Assembly (NCBI GenBank): GCA_000435475.1
Contig: FR896052.1
Span: 1-28,678 of the forward strand
Reading direction: 5' to 3'
Source of the DNA: Cryptobacterium sp. CAG:338
Lineage (GTDB): Bacteria > Actinomycetota > Coriobacteriia > Coriobacteriales > Eggerthellaceae
DNA length: 28,678 nt
Under the pieces are notes generated by a model. It made no database searches, had not been told where the DNA came from, and worked only from the letters and a program-made list of their open reading frames with translations. This document shows positions 16,661 to 25,119 of this stretch, piece after piece (position 1 is the first letter of the stretch; each line of letters begins with the position of its first letter). The position numbers and the translations under genes are program-made.

Positions 16661-18739
16661 ATGTGGGATGTTTTTGCTCTAACGGTTCTGGCGGAAATCA
16701 TTCTGCTTTATCTTCCGAGTGCAGTTCTACTAAGAGGTTTAAAGCTTTCTTGGCTAATGAGTTTAGTCTGTGCGCCTATTGTTTCTATTTCGGTGTATTC
16801 CTGCATGGGAATTATATACGATAAGGCCAATATTGCCAGCAGTTGGCAAACTATGTTTTTGCCTCTGTTGATAATTGCCGTCCTGATAGTGCTTCTTTCG
16901 AGGGCGGTTTCTAGGTCGGCCGTGACAGAAAAGCGTGAGTGCTTCTTTCTTTCGGATATAAAAAAAAGAAGCTGGCTAATTCTTCTTTTATATGTGGTGA
17001 TAAGTTCTGCTGTAACGTTTTTTTATTTCATATTGCCCCTAAATGGGCCTGGATCATTTAATCAGGGTCCAGACAATGCTGCGCATCTTAGTCTTATTCA
17101 GTCGTTTCTAGATTCAGGTAATTATTCTTCTCTTAACTCGTCTTATTATCATGATATTAAGAATATTTATCAGGATCCTACGGGCGGAAATGGTTCTGGC
17201 GGGTTCTATCCTGCTGCTTGGCATTGTGCTGCTGCACTAGCGGGTTCTTTTACTGGAGCAGGTGCTGCGGTGTCTGCGAATGCGTCTCTTTTTGTGTTTA
17301 TTGCTATTGTTTTTCCTCTGTGCGTTTTTGGGTTTGTGGGGACAATATGTAAAAACAAGTATTTAGTGGTTCTCTCTGGAGCTTTTGTTGCGCTGGGGTT
17401 TGGCGCATTTCCTTGGGGGATTCTATATTTTGGTCCTTTATATCCAAACTTTGCTGCTTTTGCAGTTATTCCATCATGTATGGCATTGTTCGTTGCTGCA
17501 TTTAGTCGAAATACCGCGAAAAGTCGCAGTGCAATAATGCTTTTGATTTTTGCTGTAAGTTTGCTTGGATTAGCCCTTTTGCAGACAAACGCTGTATTTA
17601 CTTTGGGCGTTTTTTTGATTCCATTTTGTATAGGATTAATATGGCGAAAGGTAGGATCTTTAAAATCACGGTTTGTGCATTACCGAACAGCGCAGGTTTT
17701 TGCTGTCTTTGCATTTTTGATAATGTGCGGACTCGTTTGGCTCATTGCATATAATTTACCGATAATGAGCGGAATAGTCAGTTATCCTTGGGCTCCGTTT
17801 ACTTCTCTTAGACAAGAAATAGTAAATATTCTATTGTTATCATATAGAGATTCTGCAGCTCAGCCAGTGATGGGGGTTCTTGTTTTAGCTGGAATCATTT
17901 ATCTATTAAAAAAACGAACCAATCGATGGTTGATATGCGCTTATGCGATTACGTGTTTTATGTGTATAGTCGCCGCTGTTTCAAGTGGGGAAATTCGCTC
18001 CTTTTTGATTGGCTTTTGGTATACCGATTCTTATCGCATTGCAGCAATGGCGGCGCTAGCGGCCATTCCATTAGCGTCATACGGATTATATGCAACTATA
18101 TGTTTAATAATTAAGGTTTGGGATAAGGTGACCGATTGGTTTTCGGAAAATAAAACGCATTTTCGTTTTCAGTATCTTTCGGTCTCTTTAGTGATGCTAG
18201 CTCTTTTGTATTATCCGAGTTTTGTTGTACCAGGTGTTGGAAGTGTTGCTACTGCTCTGGGTGAATTCGAAAATTCCTGGTTTAACACTAACAACAATAT
18301 TGGTTCTTGTGTTTTGGATCATGACGAACAGGAGTTTTTGACCGAAGTAAAGCAGGTCGTTGGAGATGAGCTTGTAATTAACAAGCCTGATGATGGTAGC
18401 GTATTTGCTTATGGAGGAAATAATATCGACGTTTTTTATAAACGAACAGGGATTGAGGCATATTTAACTGATTCAGGAGAGAGCCAGTTGTTTAGGAATA
18501 ATTTGGATGAGTATGCTACCAATGAAGATGTTCAGGAAGCAGTTAAAAAGACGGGCGCTAAGTACCTTTTGTTGCTAGATGCCGATGTAAGCGACAAGGC
18601 TCAAACCAGATATTGGTTTGATCATTACTATAAAGAACTTTGGCAGGGGATGGATGCGATTACCGAAGAAACTCCCGGGTTTAAAGTTGTTCTAGCGGAA
18701 GGCGACATGAGACTTTATGAAATAGAGCCTGTTGGCTAA
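16661..18739 (+). CDS. large polytopic membrane protein, DUF6541-like (possible GT-C)
   Basis: A 692-residue protein with about 12-14 predicted membrane helices covering residues 1-540 and a soluble C-terminal domain of about 150 residues (from about NSWFNTNNN onward), probably outside the membrane. Length and layout fit DUF6541, a family of actinobacterial membrane proteins found with surface-glycan genes. The loop after the third or fourth helix, FNQGPDNAAHLSLIQSF, contains Asp138 and His142, in the region where GT-C enzymes carry their catalytic Asp. A lipid-phosphate-sugar-dependent transferase is therefore plausible but unproven. The ATG at 16661 has AGAGGT upstream and sits 4 nt after the previous stop, so it is the last gene of a three-gene unit that ends at a strong hairpin. 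Confidence 0.65.
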   Translation: MWDVFALTVLAEIILLYLPSAVLLRGLKLSWLMSLVCAPIVSISVYSCMGIIYDKANIASSWQTMFLPLLIIAVLIVLLSRAVSRSAVTEKRECFFLSDIKKRSWLILLLYVVISSAVTFFYFILPLNGPGSFNQGPDNAAHLSLIQSFLDSGNYSSLNSSYYHDIKNIYQDPTGGNGSGGFYPAAWHCAAALAGSFTGAGAAVSANASLFVFIAIVFPLCVFGFVGTICKNKYLVVLSGAFVALGFGAFPWGILYFGPLYPNFAAFAVIPSCMALFVAAFSRNTAKSRSAIMLLIFAVSLLGLALLQTNAVFTLGVFLIPFCIGLIWRKVGSLKSRFVHYRTAQVFAVFAFLIMCGLVWLIAYNLPIMSGIVSYPWAPFTSLRQEIVNILLLSYRDSAAQPVMGVLVLAGIIYLLKKRTNRWLICAYAITCFMCIVAAVSSGEIRSFLIGFWYTDSYRIAAMAALAAIPLASYGLYATICLIIKVWDKVTDWFSENKTHFRFQYLSVSLVMLALLYYPSFVVPGVGSVATALGEFENSWFNTNNNIGSCVLDHDEQEFLTEVKQVVGDELVINKPDDGSVFAYGGNNIDVFYKRTGIEAYLTDSGESQLFRNNLDEYATNEDVQEAVKKTGAKYLLLLDADVSDKAQTRYWFDHYYKELWQGMDAITEETPGFKVVLAEGDMRLYEIEPVG

Positions 18740-18766
18740 GTGGTTATAAATTATCAGCAGGTAAGC

Positions 18767-18799
18767 AATAGAGCCTCGGTTTTAAATCGGGGCTCTATT
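18767..18799. terminator. bidirectional hairpin between convergent operons
   Basis: ATAGAGCC (18768-18775) pairs with GGCTCTAT (18791-18798), and the stem continues inward with two G-T pairs to 14 or more base pairs around a TTA loop. It is the strongest hairpin in the window. It lies between the ends of the 692-residue membrane protein gene (+) and wzt (-). T-runs are short on both sides, but the position and stem length support a shared terminator. Confidence 0.7.
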
Positions 18800-18842
18800 T
18801 GCAAAATTTGTAAGACTAATAAATTTTGCAGGTGTGCTGGAA

Positions 18843-20672
18843 TTACTGGTCCGAGCCTTTAAGGGCTTTAAGCATAAGATCTTTGTCAAGTTCACTGAAC
18901 TGAGTATGGTCACCAAAGAAAACAAGTTTCGATAAGGTCTTTCTTTTAGAAATAACCACGTCCAAATTTCGAGTAACACTATCAAGGTTTTGGGTGTCTT
19001 CTACTAATACAATACTTTTTCGCTTTTTGGTTAATGGACCCGCGGCAAGAATATCGGCAGGGTTCCAAATAGGCACAAAAAATGCTTCGAATCCGGTGCC
19101 AGTAATGTCGTCGTTTTGTTCGATCCAAGAGCTAATTATCGTATTTGCATCAAAGGGGTCTTTTCCGCAGAAGCGGATGAGCCCCTTGCTTTGCTGTTCG
19201 AGCCTCTCAATGCTTTTATCGTTAAAAACGTCTTGTCCCCCAAGTAGTAATATTTCTTCAAAGCCGTCTTTGCAAAGAAGTGATTGGACATCGTCTGCAA
19301 TGGTATGTGCCTGGACGCTGAATAATAGAGGGATTTTATTACGGTAAGAGTAGGGAAGAAAACAAAGAATATCACCAAGGCCTTCCTTGTAAGTAAGAAT
19401 CGCTTTAGATCCCCAGCCTTTTTCTCTTCCTTGGCAATAAACAGCATAGGATAGGCGCTCTTCGGTTTGCTCATTAATTACCTGAACATCTGATGTGGGG
19501 CAAACACGTTTAATGTCGGTAATAACTTGAGGTGAAATGAAGTTTTCTCCTCCCAGAACAGTAATTTTATCTGGCTGGGTTTCACGAAGTTTGTGCTCGA
19601 CTAATTCAGGCAATGATTCAGCGCGTGTTAACAATATCGGCGCATCGTCTAAGCTAGAAAGTGCATTCGCTAGCATGCAAACAGCATGATTGAGCCCTGG
19701 TGCAATAATAATGTGGTCGATTTCGCTTTTAGCGAGGGATTCAAGTATCTTGACCGGTGTTGAGTATCGGTTTTCGCCCGAGAAGGTTTCAACTAGCCCA
19801 TTGCGGTCTGGTGCTGGTTGTTGAAGTAAGTCAAAAATTCGCTGCTCAGCTTCAGCTGAGCCAAAATGACCGCCAAGCATACGATAAACCTGGCAGACAT
19901 CATGCGCGTTGCCGGAAATTCGCTCATGGCCTTTTTCAATCCAGACAGCTTTGTTGCATAAGCGTTCAATTTGTTCGTTGCTGTGAGAAACAATAAGTAC
20001 CGTTACGCCATATTCTTTAATGAGGGTGTTTATTCGGCGTTCACATTTTTGCTGAAACATGAAGTCGCCAACAGAAAGAACCTCGTCAACGATCAAAATT
20101 TCAGGAACTATCACCGTTGCGATTGCGAAGGCTATGCGGGCAACCATGCCCGAAGAGTAGTTTTTTAAGGGCATATCAAGGAAATTTGCGATTTCAGCGA
20201 AATCAACGATTTCATCGAAGTGTTCTTCAATAAATTTCTTTGGATAGCCTAAGAGCGCTCCATTAAGATAAATATTTTCTCGCGCAGTCAACTCCATATC
20301 GAAGCCAGCGCCAAGTTCAATCAAAGGTGCGATACTTCCGTTAACGGTACACGTACCCTTGCTTGGTTCTAATACTCCCGCAATGATCTTTAAGAGGGTA
20401 GACTTTCCCGATCCGTTAGTACCTAGAATGCCAAAGACATCTCCTTTTTTTACTTCAAGAGATACATGATCAAGCGCGCGGAATTCCTTAAACCGAAGTT
20501 CTCGACGTGCTAAGGCAATGGCATATTCTTTAAGGTTATTCATGGTTTCACTAGCCATGTTGAATACCATGGATACGTCGTCAACCTTGATCATAGTCTC
20601 AGCGGAAGCAGTAGGATCTTCTTCTGAAAATGAAGTTTCCCCTAAAAATGAAGTATTAACTGTTTCGGGCAT
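18843..20672 (-). CDS. wzt: Wzt-type polysaccharide export ATPase with C-terminal CWB2-like repeats
   Basis: ATPase subunit of a polysaccharide ABC exporter, 609 residues. Residues 25-265 form the nucleotide-binding domain: Walker A GTNGSGKS at 84-91, the diverged signature YSSGM near 172-176, Walker B EILIVDE at 191-197 and the switch His at 230. The long linker before Walker A and the GAGFDMELTARENIYLNG stretch are typical of the Wzt/TagH subfamily. From about 296 the protein departs from usual Wzt architecture. Three repeats of about 100 residues resemble cell-wall-binding repeat 2: ENRYSTPVKIL to APILLTRAE to ITVLGGENFIS, then EERLSYAVYC to LLLGGQDVFN, then a diverged third copy. No signal peptide is present, so these lie in the cytoplasm. 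The ATG has AGGTGA upstream and starts 10 nt after wzm. Confidence 0.88.
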   Translation of the reverse strand: MPETVNTSFLGETSFSEEDPTASAETMIKVDDVSMVFNMASETMNNLKEYAIALARRELRFKEFRALDHVSLEVKKGDVFGILGTNGSGKSTLLKIIAGVLEPSKGTCTVNGSIAPLIELGAGFDMELTARENIYLNGALLGYPKKFIEEHFDEIVDFAEIANFLDMPLKNYSSGMVARIAFAIATVIVPEILIVDEVLSVGDFMFQQKCERRINTLIKEYGVTVLIVSHSNEQIERLCNKAVWIEKGHERISGNAHDVCQVYRMLGGHFGSAEAEQRIFDLLQQPAPDRNGLVETFSGENRYSTPVKILESLAKSEIDHIIIAPGLNHAVCMLANALSSLDDAPILLTRAESLPELVEHKLRETQPDKITVLGGENFISPQVITDIKRVCPTSDVQVINEQTEERLSYAVYCQGREKGWGSKAILTYKEGLGDILCFLPYSYRNKIPLLFSVQAHTIADDVQSLLCKDGFEEILLLGGQDVFNDKSIERLEQQSKGLIRFCGKDPFDANTIISSWIEQNDDITGTGFEAFFVPIWNPADILAAGPLTKKRKSIVLVEDTQNLDSVTRNLDVVISKRKTLSKLVFFGDHTQFSELDKDLMLKALKGSDQ

Positions 20673-20682
20673 ATCAATTCAC

Positions 20683-21462
20683 CTATACGTAGAGGATAAA
20701 TTTCTTTTCAAGTTTGCGGAAAACGACATAACCAATTACAAGCATGATCAAGCCCATTCCGAAGCATAAAAGGTTAAGTTCCAAACTGGGAGTTACATTC
20801 CATAATGCGATATCGCGCATATAGGTAACGTAGTGATACATCGGATTGAAATTCATTATGGACATCATCCAGTCGGGCAGGATGCTTACAGGATAAAAAA
20901 GTGGGGTGGCATAAGTCCAGGCGGTAATTACTACACCCCATAAGTGCCCGATGTCGCGGAAGAAAACAACCAGCGCCGATAGAAGAAAGCCCAGACCGGC
21001 GCTGAACATTAAAAGATAGAAAAGCAGCAGTGGAAGGAAAAGCAAGTTAGCAGTGGGCATGACCTGAAAAAAGATTATTACTGCTGCAACAGCAATAAGA
21101 GATAAAACATAATTTACCAGTTGGAAAAGTACCTTTTCCAAAGGAAAAAGGATTTTTTCGATGCGGATTTTTTTAATAAGAGCAGATGAATCGATAATAG
21201 AGTTCATTGCTGTTGTGGTTGAATCCGACATTAGGGTAAATAGCGTGCTTCCTAAAATAAGATAAAGGGGGAAATTCTCAATATCGAAGCGGAAGAAAGT
21301 ACTAAATACCGCTGATAGGACAATCATCATTAACAGCGGGTTTAGGACAGACCAAAGAACACCTAAAACGCTGCGACGGTATTTTAATTTAAAGTCTTTT
21401 GAGACCAATGATGACAAAATAAACCAATTACGTTTTAACGCTGATTTTTGGTTGGTTGCCAC
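20683..21462 (-). CDS. wzm: Wzm-type polysaccharide ABC exporter permease
   Basis: Membrane subunit of the exporter, 259 residues with six predicted helices, the standard size of the ABC-2/Wzm/TagG family. The cytoplasmic N-terminus contains the typical amphipathic stretch LVSKDFKLKYRRSVLGVLWS followed by LNPLLMMIVLSAVFS. Later segments include FFRDIGHLWGVVITAWTYAT and PLFYPVSILPDWM, both strongly conserved in this family. The start is GTG at 21462 with a near-perfect GGAGG about 6 nt upstream. It is the first gene of the wzm-wzt pair (10-nt gap). With the GlfT-like genes alongside, the most likely cargo is a lipid-linked galactan-type polymer (inference). Confidence 0.92.
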   Translation of the reverse strand: MATNQKSALKRNWFILSSLVSKDFKLKYRRSVLGVLWSVLNPLLMMIVLSAVFSTFFRFDIENFPLYLILGSTLFTLMSDSTTTAMNSIIDSSALIKKIRIEKILFPLEKVLFQLVNYVLSLIAVAAVIIFFQVMPTANLLFLPLLLFYLLMFSAGLGFLLSALVVFFRDIGHLWGVVITAWTYATPLFYPVSILPDWMMSIMNFNPMYHYVTYMRDIALWNVTPSLELNLLCFGMGLIMLVIGYVVFRKLEKKFILYV

Positions 21463-21785
21463 GTGGAACCTCCGATTATAAATACGCTGCGCAGAGTGTG
21501 CGGACAGCGGTGAATGGTTTATAAACTATATTATTTTATCGTATACGAAGAAACAGACTGGTAGGTTATTAAGTAAGCATACGACTTACATGTTTTGGCG
21601 ATTCGCTGATCATGGTGGTTTCAAAGAAACAAGCGAGAAAGGGTCGCAAAGCTTTCTTTAATAGGTAAGATAGCCAGGTACACATTTCGTGTACGGCATA
21701 AAGACTTATGGCGTGGGTGACAAGGGTTTCCTGTATGGATTTTATTGGTTTATAGAATAAGTAAGCCCTTGGGAACGGTGTATTA
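21463..21785. promoter_or_regulatory. 323-nt divergent control region between wzm and the GlfT2-like gene
   Basis: No gene is seen here. The region must carry divergent promoters, but I could not settle on convincing boxes. A perfect 6-bp inverted repeat GTACAC/GTGTAC with a 5-nt centre lies at 21678-21694. A second, smaller dyad, GTAAG/CTTAC, is at 21573-21589. Either could be a regulator site or a small RNA hairpin. The wzm side is A+T-rich (21525-21550). Confidence 0.4.
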
Positions 21786-23657
21786 ATGATTAAGCATAAA
21801 TTGTCGAATGTTGTTTTGAAAATAGAAGATCACATGACAGATTATCCTGAAGTGTATTATCGGACGGATTCTCTTGCGGGTGGTTCTGCCTGCTTTAGTG
21901 AAGAGAAAAGTGCACTCACTCTTAGTGGAAAGATAGATTTTCTTACTTATTTTAATTGCTGTTCTGTTGCAAAATGGCAAAGGTATGCAAATATACAGAA
22001 AATAATGCTTCATTTGGAGCTTTCGGGTGATGCTGTAACGTTGCAATTTAACGGCATGTCTCATAAGGATGCGCAACCGATAGTGCTGGCGGAAGGCCAG
22101 CGCCTTATTGGTGGCATTGAGAAAAACAATGGTCATACAATTTATGAAATCGAATTACCAGCAAGCAGTAAAGATATTGCTGGTTTCGTTTTACAAGTGC
22201 GTGGTACAGCTTACCTTTATGATGCATACTATTTCACGGAAGTAGAAGAAGACGGCATTAATCCTGTTAAACTGGTTCTCTCGACGACAACATTCAAGAA
22301 GGAAGAATATATCGTTCCAAATATAGATCTAGTAAAGCGCGAAGTGCTTGGATCCTCTGATCCCGTTGCGAAATCGTTCCATATGTTCGTAGTGGACAAC
22401 GGTTGTACTTTGGATGCAGAAGCTTTATCGGATGATGGAGTAACCGTTCTTCCCAATAAGAATGTTGGCGGTGCTGGTGGATTTGCTCGTGGAATGATGG
22501 AGGCGCTTGCGAACTCTGAAGGTTTCACTCATATTTTGCTTATGGATGATGATGTTAAGGTTTCTGCCGAAAGCCTTAAACGCACCTTTAATTTATTGGC
22601 CCTGGCACAGGGGGATTATCGTGATGCCTTTATCAATGGGGCAATGCTTGCGATAGAGCAGCCAAATCTCCAATTCGAAGACGTTTCATTCGTAATTAAA
22701 TCTGGCGCGTATCGTCGCGTAAAAGAAGATAAGCTCTATGTTGATCAGATTAAAGATGTAGCTGAAAACGAATCAATCAATGTAGAGGTTCCGAATGCCT
22801 ATGGCGCCTGGTGGTACAGTTGCATCCCTCTAAAAATTGTTCATGAAAAGGGATTGCCCCTGCCGGTGTTTGTGCGCTGCGATGATGTCGAATATGGTAT
22901 GAGAACCAATCCCACTTATATGACAATGAATGGCATCTGTGTTTGGCATGAAGGTTTTGAGGGAAGATTTCGTCCTTCGGTAGATTGCTACCAGTACATT
23001 CGCAACTTTATGATAATGATTGCGGTTGATGATTGTGCTTCGGAGAGAATGTTTGTCGCCCGTTGGGAGCGTAATATTCGTCTTCATTTGCGTACCATGG
23101 AATATGACACGGTAGAGCTGTTCTTGGATGGCATGGAAGACTACCTTAAGGGTCCTGAATATCTGGCAAGTGTTAGCGGCGAAGAGTTGATGAAGAAAAA
23201 CGGTGCTAAAAATGAGAAATTGGTGCCAGTTGAAACCCTTGATCAAGAAATGGTCTCTTCCATGAAACACAGTAAACGTACTTTTGGTGGCGAGTCTCAT
23301 ATTAGTGAATTCTTGCGTCTGTGGCGTACGCTGCCATACGATCGTCATTTACTGCCCGATGCTTTGTTGCGCGATAAACCAGAGGCGGTCTTCTATAGTG
23401 GGCTTTCGGTTTTATCTCCTCGTACAGTAGGCACGAAAACGCTTGTCGCCTTCGACCTTGATGGGGAAAATGCTGCAGTGCGTCATATGGATCGCGAGCG
23501 TTATAAGGAGCTTATGGATCGTTTCGCTCGTTTGAGAAAAGAGCATGCTGAGCGTGGTGCCGAAGTTCGAGCAGCATACAAGGCTGCCAAACCCTGGTTG
23601 ACCTCTTGGGATTTCTGGAATGAGTATTTGGGTACGGATTTGAAGCTAGCGGATTAG
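21786..23657 (+). CDS. glfT2: GlfT2-like galactofuranosyltransferase
   Basis: A 623-residue protein with the length and three-part layout of mycobacterial GlfT2, the polymerase that elongates cell-wall galactan from UDP-galactofuranose. Residues 1-150 form the N-terminal beta-sandwich-like domain. The GT-A core follows with NVGGAGGFARGMMEA, LLMDDDVKV (acidic triad at 254-256), the Trp pair at 342-343, the Asp pair at 366-367 (VRCDDVEYGMR) and His 388 in WHEGFEGRF. These match, in order and spacing, the metal, acceptor and catalytic residues known for GlfT2. The C-terminal helical domain starts near 400. The ATG at 21786 has only a weak ribosome site. No UDP-galactopyranose mutase (glf) is in the window. 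Polymer length and linkage alternation cannot be inferred. Confidence 0.85.
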   Translation: MIKHKLSNVVLKIEDHMTDYPEVYYRTDSLAGGSACFSEEKSALTLSGKIDFLTYFNCCSVAKWQRYANIQKIMLHLELSGDAVTLQFNGMSHKDAQPIVLAEGQRLIGGIEKNNGHTIYEIELPASSKDIAGFVLQVRGTAYLYDAYYFTEVEEDGINPVKLVLSTTTFKKEEYIVPNIDLVKREVLGSSDPVAKSFHMFVVDNGCTLDAEALSDDGVTVLPNKNVGGAGGFARGMMEALANSEGFTHILLMDDDVKVSAESLKRTFNLLALAQGDYRDAFINGAMLAIEQPNLQFEDVSFVIKSGAYRRVKEDKLYVDQIKDVAENESINVEVPNAYGAWWYSCIPLKIVHEKGLPLPVFVRCDDVEYGMRTNPTYMTMNGICVWHEGFEGRFRPSVDCYQYIRNFMIMIAVDDCASERMFVARWERNIRLHLRTMEYDTVELFLDGMEDYLKGPEYLASVSGEELMKKNGAKNEKLVPVETLDQEMVSSMKHSKRTFGGESHISEFLRLWRTLPYDRHLLPDALLRDKPEAVFYSGLSVLSPRTVGTKTLVAFDLDGENAAVRHMDRERYKELMDRFARLRKEHAERGAEVRAAYKAAKPWLTSWDFWNEYLGTDLKLAD

Positions 23658-23685
23658 GATTTGAAATAGCACTGAGTGGGTGATT

Positions 23686-25119
23686 ATGCTAGTTGAATAT
23701 GATATTGAAAAAGCAATAATAGATCTTGTTCTTGCTTTTGTTTTATTCATCTCAGTAAACCGTTCGGCAGTTTTTTATATTGCTAAATATCATAATACAC
23801 CGGGGGATTTTTCGAGAAATCCTGAACATGGAGTATCAAATATTCTGGTTAGAATATTGCTTCCAGTAGTGTATTTATTGATCTTGGAGCTTTTAATTTG
23901 CTTTATTGGGGCATGCACTGGATCGCAATTTTTTGATCTTAGGTCTATTCCGATTATTTCTTTCTACTGGTGTATTAGATTAGTATTGCGAAAAATATTG
24001 CAGCTAGAGCGCGGACCTTTTTGGACTCAGCTTATTGAAGCTGTGCTTTCCGTTGTTACCGCATGGTATATCGAAATGTTTATTGTTCGACAAGTACAGG
24101 AAAAGCAATTCGCAGTTTTAGATGATTCAAATGTTGTATTTCAGATTGTTTTAATAGTATTCATTGGGTTATGTCAGCTTGCTGCAAATGGCATAGCGAA
24201 ACGCGCTAGTCAAAATGCAGAGGAAAACAACTTTAGCGATGCTGAATCCTTAAAGTTAGAGAAAAAGCTCTATTCGTATAAGAAGAAATACGAAGCTTGT
24301 TTTTCTCCTCGTTTTAAAGAGGATCTTTGCTTACAGGCTCTTTTTTATGCATTTGCACTTTCAGAAGATTCCAATCGTCCAAGATGGAGAAGGAAAATTG
24401 AAAGGTTACTCTTTCCTACGGGTCTGATAAAAACAACTGGGCTAATGCAGATAGCGTCAGAAGAAAAAGCCTTGTCGGACAAGGAAAGCGTTGAGCTGTC
24501 ACTTCCAGTGATTGAGAAAATATGGAACAAATATCTAATAAATACAGGGTGTGTTTTATTCAGTGCCGATGATCCGCATGCATTTTGTTTTTCTGATAGT
24601 GTCTATTTGTATGATATGGCGTATTTGAGCGATAAAACTATTCAAGAGGTAAATGTTCTATATGGACATTATTGCGGAACAATGAGTATTAATATTGAAG
24701 CGTTATTTAGGTTTTCGATAGACTTCGTTCAGAAAACAAAGAGGTTTTCAAAATTCAAGAATGAAATCATTGTTGTACATAATTCTTTGTTTAAAGAGAT
24801 CGTGAACTTTCGTTGTCTGGATTTAATGTGTCGAACACGATATGGAATTCGTCCAGTTAATGTGCCTATTTGTCCAGGCTTTGCTATTGCAATTGCAAGT
24901 TGCAAAGATGTTGAAACAGGGCTGACTTCCTTGAGAGACTTCGATGAAGAAGGTAGTTTACGCTTGGTCAGGAACTCCAAAGGCGATTATTTGGAGGTTG
25001 AAATCCAAATACAGAAAAGCAGGTTTAAGAGCACTAAGAGTAGACTAAATGCAAAAGGCTGGAACGTTAAATACTGTGGAGAGGTTCAAGCTGAAAAGAT
25101 TGAGGAACCTTTGGGTTAG
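23686..25119 (+). CDS. membrane protein with lysozyme/transglycosylase-like motif, unassigned
   Basis: A 477-residue protein I cannot name. It has five probable membrane segments (about residues 8-32, 52-78, 86-102, 115-134 and 150-168), then a charged linker (KLEKKLYSYKKKYEACF) and a soluble domain. That domain contains FALSEDSNRPRWRRKIERL and then TTGLMQIASEEKALSDKESV. The G-L-M-Q-I motif following a Glu within an E-D-S-N-R-P context resembles the active-site layout of SLT-type lytic transglycosylases, and VLYGHYCGT later is loosely like their Y-N-G segment. The positive-inside rule (basic residues after helices 3 and 5) would place this domain in the cytoplasm, at odds with a peptidoglycan role. 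ATG 23686 has GAGTGG upstream; GTG 23680 is the alternative. It ends flush against the next gene's stop. Confidence 0.55.
   Translation: MLVEYDIEKAIIDLVLAFVLFISVNRSAVFYIAKYHNTPGDFSRNPEHGVSNILVRILLPVVYLLILELLICFIGACTGSQFFDLRSIPIISFYWCIRLVLRKILQLERGPFWTQLIEAVLSVVTAWYIEMFIVRQVQEKQFAVLDDSNVVFQIVLIVFIGLCQLAANGIAKRASQNAEENNFSDAESLKLEKKLYSYKKKYEACFSPRFKEDLCLQALFYAFALSEDSNRPRWRRKIERLLFPTGLIKTTGLMQIASEEKALSDKESVELSLPVIEKIWNKYLINTGCVLFSADDPHAFCFSDSVYLYDMAYLSDKTIQEVNVLYGHYCGTMSINIEALFRFSIDFVQKTKRFSKFKNEIIVVHNSLFKEIVNFRCLDLMCRTRYGIRPVNVPICPGFAIAIASCKDVETGLTSLRDFDEEGSLRLVRNSKGDYLEVEIQIQKSRFKSTKSRLNAKGWNVKYCGEVQAEKIEEPLG

Noticed and set aside
21783..22136. 117-codon minus-strand frame at the start of the GlfT2-like gene
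   Set aside because: Antisense shadow with no recognisable domain and no convincing ribosome site.
22830..23348. 172-codon minus-strand open frame
   Set aside because: It lies wholly inside the GlfT2-like gene in antisense, shows no family motif, and the plus-strand product has conserved catalytic residues.
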